This document shows, one piece after another, positions 1 to 5,166 of a DNA stretch of 5,771 nucleotides. This stretch comes from Actinomycetes bacterium (GTDB lineage Bacteria > Actinomycetota > Acidimicrobiia > Acidimicrobiales > Acidimicrobiaceae): positions 1 to 5,771 of the forward strand of contig JAKBSX010000225.1 of assembly GCA_021844725.1 (NCBI GenBank). Reading direction: 5' to 3'. Numbering within the stretch: the first letter of the stretch is position 1; each line of letters opens with the position of its first letter. The notes under the pieces were generated by a model. The model saw nothing but the letters and a program-made list of their open reading frames with translations. It did no database searches and was not told the origin of the DNA. The position numbers and the translations under genes were made by a program.

Positions 1-564
1 CTCAATCTATCCGGGCTTGTGCTTCTCGACATCGCGGTCAGTGCTGGCTATAAAGGCGATGTGGTTTTTGTAAATACTTCATTCCATTTTCCGGAGACTT
101 TAGAGTTATGGGCCAACCTACAGAGAAAGTACCCTGAGCCTAACTTTATAACCCTGGAGCCAGAAACTGAAACAGGTTATCTGTTTGAAACTGATCCAGT
201 TCGGTGCTGTCAAATCAATAAAGTTTCACCTCTTGACAGATACCTTGCACGGACCAGGCCAACTGCTCTTCTGAACGCACGGACCAGAGAGAGTTCACAG
301 ACTCGCAGCTCGCTGGTCCTGGTCGAAGACGGAGATCCGGCAAGGATAAATCCCCTCATCGAGATGACCCGTAAAGACCTTGAAGTTTATTCAGTAGAAC
401 ACAGTATAGATAAGCATCCGCTTTACGAAAACGGCTTCTTATCAATGGGTTGCTGGCCATGCACGAAAGCGGTAAGAAATGGCGAAGATCCACGTTCCGG
501 TCGTTTCGCTGGACAGGGACGGACAGAGTGCGGCATGTGGGGAACCATTGGAATTACCAGATAA
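1..564 (+). CDS. cysH: Adenylyl-sulfate (APS) reductase, [4Fe-4S] type, 5'-truncated
   Basis: The product is a cytoplasmic PAPS/APS reductase family enzyme that reduces adenylyl sulfate to sulfite and AMP with thioredoxin as donor. The reading frame is open from base 1, so the true start lies upstream, and probably a few dozen N-terminal residues are missing. The GTG at 19 is an internal valine codon, not a credible start. Numbering from that GTG, a FPET motif (24-27) lies in the nucleotide-binding region. CC at 63-64 followed by KVSPL, and CWPC at 145-148, supply the four cysteines expected to ligate a [4Fe-4S] cluster; these are the mark of APS-type rather than PAPS-type enzymes. NPLIEMT and the C-terminal ECG (catalytic Cys171) complete the family pattern. 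The residue after ECG-M is Trp, where I remember ECG-[LI]-H as usual. The gene is followed 53 bases later by sat, which makes its substrate. The APS preference is inferred from the cysteines. Confidence 0.93.
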   Translation, partial: LNLSGLVLLDIAVSAGYKGDVVFVNTSFHFPETLELWANLQRKYPEPNFITLEPETETGYLFETDPVRCCQINKVSPLDRYLARTRPTALLNARTRESSQTRSSLVLVEDGDPARINPLIEMTRKDLEVYSVEHSIDKHPLYENGFLSMGCWPCTKAVRNGEDPRSGRFAGQGRTECGMWGTIGITR

Positions 565-601
565 CTATTAATAATTTTACTCACAATGAAAATAATCTCA
601 G

Positions 602-608
602 AGAAGGA
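602..608 (+). promoter_or_regulatory. Ribosome binding site that fixes the sat start
   Basis: The purine-rich AGAAGGA ends nine bases before the ATG at 618. It supports starting sat there instead of at in-frame upstream codons, which would push the gene about 110 bases into the end of cysH and add residues that do not resemble the ATP sulfurylase family. Confidence 0.7.
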
Positions 609-617
609 ACCAAATAC

Positions 618-1754
618 ATGTCATCTAGTAATCTGCCCCTTCCGCACGGAGGCGAGCTGGTAAAGCTCAGACCAGCTCCTGTGATTTCGTCAAAGAACAT
701 TGTCCCATACAGGCTGACTCCCCGCCAATTTGCAGATCTGGAAATGATATCGATCGGAGCCTATTCACCACTTTGCACATTTATGGGTAACGACGACTAC
801 CTGTCTGTAATCGAGAGCACGTCACTGGCAAACGGAACATTGTGGTCAATCCCCATTGTTTTCCAGGTGCACGTAGGACAAATCAGTCCCAACACACACG
901 CTTTAGCGCTGATTGCTGAAAATGGTGTTCACGTTGCAACGCTCCAAATTGAAGAGCAATTTCACCTCAATTTAGAGCTCGAATCAGCAAAAATATACCA
1001 GACTAGTTCGCTTGAGCATCCTGGAGTAAAAGCACTATATGCTGGGGGCGAAATTGGAGTGACCGGAGAATTGACAGTCCATCAGGACCTCCGGGGCTAC
1101 CAGGGAATTGAGCACACCACCCCTGCTCAAACCAGAGAGATTTTCACCGAGCGTCAATGGCGCACCATAGCTGCATTTCAAACCCGCAATCCAGTTCACC
1201 GGGCTCATGAATATCTACACAAGGTAGCGCTCGAATTAGTAGACGGCTTATTTCTTAATCCCCTGGTGGGCCAGACAAAGGGTGATGATGTTCCAGTCCC
1301 AGCCCGGATGGAAGCATATAAAGTCCTACTGGAAAAATATTATCCAAAAGACCGAGTATTCTTGGGGATATACCCGGCTGCTATGCGCTACGCCGGTCCA
1401 AAGGAAGCAATATTACACGCGATCTCCCGCAAGAATTATGGTTGTACCCATTTCATCGTAGGCAGAGATCACGCCGGGGTAGGAAACTACTACGGCACGT
1501 ATGCAGCCCAAGAGATTTTTGAAACTATTGACAAATCCAAACTTGGTATTGAAATACTTAAGTTTGAACACAGCTTTTACTGCTCGCGCTGCGAACAAGT
1601 TGCCTCCAAGAGAACCTGTCCTCATGCACCGGATTTTCATATTGCGCTCTCGGGAACCAAAGTAAGAGAACTGTTGTCAACCGGGGCAAATCTTCCCCCA
1701 CAGTTTTCAAGACCAGAGGTGGCTGAAGTCCTCAGAGAAGCTTATGCGAAATAG
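618..1754 (+). CDS. sat: Sulfate adenylyltransferase (ATP sulfurylase)
   Basis: The enzyme joins sulfate and ATP to give APS and pyrophosphate, the activating step of sulfate assimilation, in the cytoplasm. It is the single-chain homo-oligomeric type, unrelated to CysDN. The 378 residues are close to the Bacillus enzyme length as I remember it. The active-site signature QTRNPVHRAHE is at 188-198 and GRDHAG at 282-287. LSGTKVRE at 344-351 is a conserved C-terminal motif. A cysteine cluster C322-x2-C325-x8-C334-P-H336 matches the zinc-binding site known in some bacterial Sat proteins such as the Thermus enzyme. There is no APS kinase domain after the catalytic region, and the protein ends soon after the LSGTKVRE helix. 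The start ATG is preceded by AGAAGGA. The gene lies 53 bases after cysH and 61 bases before the sulfite reductase gene, so the three are probably co-transcribed. Sat can also run in reverse in sulfur oxidizers, but this context points to assimilation. Confidence 0.97.
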   Translation: MSSSNLPLPHGGELVKLRPAPVISSKNIVPYRLTPRQFADLEMISIGAYSPLCTFMGNDDYLSVIESTSLANGTLWSIPIVFQVHVGQISPNTHALALIAENGVHVATLQIEEQFHLNLELESAKIYQTSSLEHPGVKALYAGGEIGVTGELTVHQDLRGYQGIEHTTPAQTREIFTERQWRTIAAFQTRNPVHRAHEYLHKVALELVDGLFLNPLVGQTKGDDVPVPARMEAYKVLLEKYYPKDRVFLGIYPAAMRYAGPKEAILHAISRKNYGCTHFIVGRDHAGVGNYYGTYAAQEIFETIDKSKLGIEILKFEHSFYCSRCEQVASKRTCPHAPDFHIALSGTKVRELLSTGANLPPQFSRPEVAEVLREAYAK

Positions 1755-1815
1755 TGCATCCGATTCGGTGAACTTATACTCGCCAGAGTCCCTTTTCAAT
1801 AGTTAAGGAGATTGA

Positions 1816-3528
1816 ATGTCAGAACAACAATCAAAAACACTTTCAAAAATAGAAGAAATTAAGATCAGTTCAAATCGGCTACGTGGCACGATTGCAGAGG
1901 AACTGGATAATGATCTCACTAGTTTCAGTTCAGATACTGAACAAGTGCTGAAATTCCATGGACTCTATAACCAGGATAACCGTGACGTTCGTGCAGAGCG
2001 TAAAAAAGCTGGACAGGACCTCGAACATATATGCATGATAAGGTTAGCGTTACCAGGCGGTCGCCTTACTGCGCAACAGTATCTTCTTATCGACTCACTG
2101 TCTGACCTGGTGGGCAACGGCTCTTTGCGCGTAACTACACGGCAGGGAATCCAGTTTCACTTTGTGACAAAGAAAAATGTAAAGCAATCAATTAAAGAAG
2201 TGAACAAAATTCTCATAACGACCTATGCAGGTTGCGGTGATGTGGTTAGAAACGTCACCGCGTGCCCCTCTCCTCACCCTGAAATAGAGAATATCGGTCT
2301 TAGCGAGTTGGCAGAAGCAATCTCGAGGCGTTACAAGCCAGCATCAAAGGCATACTATGAAATCTGGCTCGACGGTGAGAAGCTAGAGACTGGATCTGAA
2401 AATGAAACGGAGACAATTTATGGTGATGCTTATCTTCCTCGGAAATTTAAAATTGGATTAACCTCGGAAGATGATAATTGCATCGACGTACTGTCCTGCG
2501 ACCTGGCCCTGGTTTTGTCAAAAACGGATCACCAAAAGATCAAAATATTCGTAGGGGGGGGATTGGGACGGGCTCATGCCGACGACACTACCAAAGCCCT
2601 ACTCGCTCAGCCGCTTACCCACATCACTCGAGATCAGCTCTTCCCGGTGATCGATGGTATAATTGGCATTCAACGAGACAACGGTGATCGTTTCGACCGT
2701 AGCCACGCCCGATTCAAATATCTTGTAGAACAATGGGGAACACAAAAGATACTGGAAGAACTGGAAAAAAGAGTCGGCTTTGCACTGCCCGCCCTTGATG
2801 AGTTCCACTTCGGCGCCAGCGAAGATCACTTGGGTTGGACTGAACAGAGTGATCATAAATTCAGCTATGGAGTCAAGGTACCAAGTGGCCGAATTATTGA
2901 CACAACCTCGGCTAAATATAGATCTGCTATCAGGGAGATCGCATCTAGGTTTTCGGCATCGATTCGCTTCACCGCCAAAGAAGACGTCATCCTCAGCGAT
3001 ATAGAACTAGCTCAAAAAGAACAAGTTCTTGAAATTTTAGAGCGTCACGAAGTCCCTGTACCAGACGCTTATACCCCGGTATCGCGTCATGCTTTTGCCT
3101 GCCCAGCGCTTCCTACCTGTGGGCTGGCCTTAGCTGAATCTGAGAGGTTCCTTCCGACCTTGCTTGAGCAGTTAGACGATGCCACAGCAGAGCTTGGCTT
3201 ACAAGATCTCGACATTGAACTTAGAATGACCGGGTGCCCTAATGGATGCGCAAGACCCTACCTGGGTGAAATCGGCATTGTCGGAAGATCAAAAAAATCG
3301 TATGATATCTACCTTGGGGCAGATAAATTCGGCAATCGCCTTGGCGAGATATATGCCACGGACGTGGTTAATGATTCCCTGGTCGACGCCTTGAAACCCA
3401 TCCTTTCGTTATATGCAAAGGAAGCGGAACCGGTAGAGGGTTTTGGAGACTTCTGCAACAGGGTAGGCATCGATGAACTCAGAAAATATGCACCGGAACC
3501 CAGGAGGCGCAAGCTCAATGTTTCGTAA
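1816..3528 (+). CDS. Assimilatory sulfite reductase, siroheme/[4Fe-4S] hemoprotein
   Basis: The enzyme reduces sulfite to sulfide with six electrons on a coupled siroheme and [4Fe-4S] centre in the cytoplasm. It has 570 residues, the length I recall for E. coli CysI. The cluster cysteines are C429, C435, C474 and C478, in the motifs CPALPTC and TGCPNGC. Their spacing (6, 39, 4) is the same as in E. coli CysI (434/440/479/483 from memory). Likely sulfite and siroheme contacts are R109 in TTRQG, R145 in RNVTACP, and K210 and K212 in LPRKFK. The GGGLG loop, coded by a run of eight G, lies near residue 250. The ATG has AAGGAG five bases upstream. No CysJ flavoprotein gene follows, so the donor could be ferredoxin or a flavoprotein coded elsewhere; I leave the symbol blank because cysI and sir imply different donors. 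Nitrite reductases share this fold, but the cysH-sat context favours sulfite. Confidence 0.95.
   Translation: MSEQQSKTLSKIEEIKISSNRLRGTIAEELDNDLTSFSSDTEQVLKFHGLYNQDNRDVRAERKKAGQDLEHICMIRLALPGGRLTAQQYLLIDSLSDLVGNGSLRVTTRQGIQFHFVTKKNVKQSIKEVNKILITTYAGCGDVVRNVTACPSPHPEIENIGLSELAEAISRRYKPASKAYYEIWLDGEKLETGSENETETIYGDAYLPRKFKIGLTSEDDNCIDVLSCDLALVLSKTDHQKIKIFVGGGLGRAHADDTTKALLAQPLTHITRDQLFPVIDGIIGIQRDNGDRFDRSHARFKYLVEQWGTQKILEELEKRVGFALPALDEFHFGASEDHLGWTEQSDHKFSYGVKVPSGRIIDTTSAKYRSAIREIASRFSASIRFTAKEDVILSDIELAQKEQVLEILERHEVPVPDAYTPVSRHAFACPALPTCGLALAESERFLPTLLEQLDDATAELGLQDLDIELRMTGCPNGCARPYLGEIGIVGRSKKSYDIYLGADKFGNRLGEIYATDVVNDSLVDALKPILSLYAKEAEPVEGFGDFCNRVGIDELRKYAPEPRRRKLNVS
2554..2561 (+). repeat. 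Run of eight G inside the sulfite reductase gene
   Basis: A G8 homopolymer codes for part of the conserved GGGLG loop. The frame continues intact on both sides, so the run length is as expected for a working gene here. Such runs are prone to slippage and to sequencing indels. Confidence 0.9.
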
Positions 3529-3538
3529 CCGACCTTAA

Positions 3539-3551
3539 ACTGGGACCCAGT
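3539..3551. repeat. 13-base inverted repeat after the sulfite reductase gene
   Basis: ACTGGG and CCCAGT flank a single A, forming a perfect odd palindrome that starts 11 bases after the stop codon. As RNA it could fold as a five-base-pair stem with a three-base loop. No T-run follows, so it is not a classical intrinsic terminator. It could be a weak 3' end structure or an operator-like site. Confidence 0.4.
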
Positions 3552-3559
3552 AGAATAGC

Positions 3560-3583
3560 GGATATTAGAAGAGTAAAATATCC
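3560..3583. repeat. Inverted repeat, 7-bp arms, 10-base loop
   Basis: GGATATT (3560-3566) pairs perfectly with AATATCC (3577-3583). It lies 31 bases beyond the end of the sulfite reductase gene. The stem is AT-rich and lacks a following T-run, so it is at best a weak terminator or RNA-processing barrier for the sulfur operon. Confidence 0.35.
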
Positions 3584-3644
3584 ATTGCAATCAGCCGGGC
3601 CGCAATCGATTCTTGTAGGAGCAGTGTCTGAGCCTAAAGATGAA

Positions 3645-3666
3645 GCGAGCGAATTAATTTGCGCGC
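3645..3666. repeat. Imperfect 22-base palindrome in the intergenic region
   Basis: The sequence from GCGAGC (3645) to GCGCGC (3666) is a near palindrome centred on TTAA, with one A/G mismatch and one G-T pair across the arms. It lies just upstream of the candidate promoter at 3683-3711, where a regulator site could sit. The role as an operator is a guess; only the symmetry is visible. Confidence 0.3.
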
Positions 3667-3682
3667 TGTCAATTGGCACGCG

Positions 3683-3711
3683 GTGGCATGGAAATATTGT
3701 CTCTATATAAG
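3683..3711 (+). promoter_or_regulatory. Candidate sigma70-type promoter for the DoxX-like gene
   Basis: GTGGCA (3683-3688, four of six matches to TTGACA) and TATAAG (3706-3711, five of six to TATAAT) are separated by exactly 17 bases. A start near 3718 would give a leader of about 140 bases before the ATG at 3857. The 328-base gap upstream of the gene makes a separate promoter plausible. The -35 match is only moderate. Confidence 0.4.
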
Positions 3712-3767
3712 TTCGCAGCTACGAAGATAACCGCCGAAAGCTAACGATTGCAGAGGTTTATGTTCAA

Positions 3768-3805
3768 CAAGGTAATCCTGCCGGTTGTTACCCCAGGGTA
3801 CCTTG
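3768..3805 (+). promoter_or_regulatory. Possible stem-loop in the DoxX-like gene leader
   Basis: CAAGGTA (3768-3774) pairs with TACCTTG (3799-3805). Inside, CCTG (3777-3780) pairs with CAGG (3794-3797), leaving a 13-base loop and a small internal loop. A second pairing that excludes the first is possible: GGTAA (3771-3775) with TTACC (3788-3792). The hairpin ends 51 bases before the start codon and does not cover the ribosome binding site. I do not recognise it as a known riboswitch class. Confidence 0.35.
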
Positions 3806-3856
3806 CCTACATAGCAACTCAATGATAGCTTTGCAAGATAGAATCAAGGAGTACGG

Positions 3857-4306
3857 ATGATATTTGGAAAACGCTATTTTCACAATGTACCGACAAGATT
3901 AGTGGCCGGCGCATTTATTTTGAATTCTGGAATCTCCAAGCTTAAGGCCGACGACGCGCATCTCGATCAAGTATTTTCTACTGCGATTACTGCATATCCT
4001 TTCCTGGAGCCCGTTGGAGCATCGAAGTTCGGACGTCTACTTGGTTCCTATGAAACCACCGTGGGTTCTACGCTATTGATGCCGTTTGTTTCTGATCGCA
4101 AGGCTGGAATGGTGCTGCTTCCTCTGACAGTAGCTTTAGTAGGGCTTTACCTGAAAATCCCTGGTATGCGCCAAGACGCAAGTTTGCGTCCTTCATCTCA
4201 AGGGATCGCCCTTGCAAAAGATAGCTGGCTTCTTGGGATCGCGTTAGGTCTTTTGCTTTCTACAAAGAAAGTAAAACCACATCTGCTGCCACAAACCGAA
4301 GCGTAA
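3857..4306 (+). CDS. DoxX-like small integral membrane protein
   Basis: This 149-residue hydrophobic protein has the DoxX family layout of about four membrane helices: roughly 13-29 (with the SGISKL helix end typical of the family), 59-78, 83-101 and 119-136. The third helix is followed by a loop, a conserved-looking AKD (120-122) and then a last Gly/Leu-rich helix. The short tail is basic and polar, with no obvious catalytic cysteine. AAGGAG lies five bases before the ATG, a good start. DoxX-family proteins are quinone- or redox-linked membrane proteins in some systems: a subunit of archaeal thiosulfate:quinone oxidoreductase, and a partner of SodA and the sulfurtransferase SseA in Mycobacterium. 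A sulfur or redox role here is only suggested by the neighbouring sulfate-assimilation genes. It is 328 bases from them and probably has its own promoter. The family call rests on topology and motif resemblance. Confidence 0.72.
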   Translation: MIFGKRYFHNVPTRLVAGAFILNSGISKLKADDAHLDQVFSTAITAYPFLEPVGASKFGRLLGSYETTVGSTLLMPFVSDRKAGMVLLPLTVALVGLYLKIPGMRQDASLRPSSQGIALAKDSWLLGIALGLLLSTKKVKPHLLPQTEA

Positions 4307-4330
4307 CCTCTTCTAGCACAAACGTATCTT

Positions 4331-4678
4331 TCAGCCGATAACACGCCTCGAAAGACCCTTTATAGAAACAATTCCCAGCCCAATCGAGAAGGCAACTATC
4401 GCGCCATAAACATAGATAAGACCCATATGCGGAACTCCCTGGGTCAAAGCTGCCCTGAGTCCTTCGTTGATGTAAATCAGAGGATTAATTAAAACCCCAA
4501 ATTTCAGCCAGGCTATGGGGGTGAGCGCTGACCAGGGATAGTACACAGCGCCAAGAAAAGTAATAGGAAGCACAATTATTGCAAATATCAATGGAACCTG
4601 GTTTGGCGGGATCAGGGTTCCAATCGTCAGACCCAAAATCCCCGAAAGTATCGCTGATAAGGGAATAATTGTAAGCAA
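4331..4678 (-). CDS. ABC-2 permease, C-terminal part of a frameshifted gene
   Basis: This frame holds the second half of an ABC-2 type transporter permease. The TTG at 4678 is not a natural start: family-like sequence (for example HLHFDWPVL) continues upstream in the same frame as far as the T-run at 4727-4722, where the N-terminal part loses its frame. It contains about three hydrophobic segments, the motif FLGAVYYPW (42-50) characteristic of this permease group, the stretch LINPLIYINEGLRAAL, and a last helix ending in a basic SRRVIG tail. With one T added to the run, the two parts form one protein of 278 residues, a normal length. The gene ends 24 bases from the oppositely oriented DoxX-like gene, with no clear shared terminator between them. 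Whether the fragment is translated on its own is doubtful, since no good ribosome binding site precedes the TTG. Confidence 0.85.
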   Translation of the reverse strand: MLTIIPLSAILSGILGLTIGTLIPPNQVPLIFAIIVLPITFLGAVYYPWSALTPIAWLKFGVLINPLIYINEGLRAALTQGVPHMGLIYVYGAIVAFSIGLGIVSIKGLSRRVIG

Positions 4679-5166
4679 AACCGGCCAATCAAAATGAAGA
4701 TGAACCGGGGTAGCTGGGATGAAAAAACCACAGGGAAAACGACTATGGCTGCAACAGTGGCCTGCAGGGCACCTGATAGTATCTTTTCAACCGCTAAGCC
4801 CCAAACCGGTATCGGCGCTAAAGCTCGATCTTCAATCTCCTTTGTAAAACCAAACTCCTGAACCAAAGGCAATGCTACAGCCTGGATTGCCTGAAAAATG
4901 ATCGAGATTCCCACGACTCCTGCTACAAGCAGTGTGGAAAACTCGGCAGATTTCGCACCCCCACCTCCAACCCCCTGACCGATTTTTGGAAAGACATAAG
5001 TAAAGACAAAGACGAATAACAGTGGTTGCATAATCACTCGTATAATAAAAAACATAAATGTTTTACGAAGCACCGCTATATCTCTGCTAAGCAAAGCAAA
5101 AATTACTTTCACATAGGTAAGCTTCATCTTCCTTGAACTATCAAGGCTTATTAAATAGCTGCTCAT
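4627..5166 (-). CDS. ABC-2 permease, N-terminal part of a frameshifted gene
   Basis: This is the first half of the membrane subunit of a DrrB/NodJ-like ABC exporter; the substrate is unknown. It has a cytoplasmic N-terminus, membrane segments near 37-59, 79-100 and 129-148, and the family motif EIEDRALAPIPVWGLAVEK (110-128) in the cytoplasmic loop. Residues 1-148 look genuine. From Ser149 to the stop, 31 residues are out of frame and lose family resemblance. The break is at a T6 run read GTT TTT TCA; a seventh T would give GTT TTT TTC and continue into the frame that ends at 4331. The ATG overlaps the TAA stop of the ATPase gene by one base (TAATG), so the two are translationally coupled. An ATG at 5127 is a less likely start because the AAGGA before it is only two bases away. 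The damage could be a real mutation, a homopolymer sequencing error or a slippage site. Confidence 0.87.
   Translation of the reverse strand: MSSYLISLDSSRKMKLTYVKVIFALLSRDIAVLRKTFMFFIIRVIMQPLLFVFVFTYVFPKIGQGVGGGGAKSAEFSTLLVAGVVGISIIFQAIQAVALPLVQEFGFTKEIEDRALAPIPVWGLAVEKILSGALQATVAAIVVFPVVFSSQLPRFIFILIGRFCLQLFPYQRYFRGFWV
4722..4727 (-). other. Frameshift site at a T6 run in the permease gene
   Basis: Six consecutive T on the coding (minus) strand lie exactly where family-like sequence passes from one reading frame to another. Reading GTG GTT TTT and then inserting one T gives VVFFIPATPV, a sensible continuation. The missing base, or a -1 slip, explains both fragments. Confidence 0.85.

Larger units (their letters stand above)
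3529..3856 (+). other. Intergenic region, 328 bases, no convincing gene
   Basis: This is the only long gap in the window. It holds the inverted repeats at 3539-3551, 3560-3583 and 3645-3666, the candidate promoter at 3683-3711 and the leader hairpin at 3768-3805. Two very short frames exist (GTG 3624-3710, 28 codons plus stop overlapping the promoter; ATG 3760-3825, 21 codons plus stop), but neither has a well-spaced ribosome binding site or recognisable sequence. No tRNA-like cloverleaf or intrinsic terminator with a T-run is visible. Confidence 0.7.

Noticed and set aside
450..617. An in-frame 56-codon upstream extension of sat that overlaps cysH.
   Set aside because: The extra residues come from the shifted cysH sequence, do not look like an ATP sulfurylase N-terminus, and a good ribosome binding site precedes the ATG at 618.
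2599..2856. A minus-strand frame of about 85 codons inside the sulfite reductase gene.
   Set aside because: It lies fully antisense to a strongly conserved gene and has no family features; it is a shadow.
3560..3583. An intrinsic terminator after the sulfite reductase gene.
   Set aside because: The stem is AT-rich and no T-run follows on either strand, so I list it only as an inverted repeat.
3650..3672. A minus-strand promoter with a perfect TTGACA at 3672-3667.
   Set aside because: No acceptable -10 element lies 16-18 bases beyond it, and no minus-strand gene follows.
3760..3825. A 21-codon ATG frame with a purine stretch upstream.
   Set aside because: Spacing to AGAGG is only three bases, it overlaps the leader hairpin, and the peptide is not recognisable.
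4307..4330. A bidirectional terminator between the convergent DoxX-like and permease genes.
   Set aside because: The 24-base gap contains no inverted repeat or T-run that would support it.
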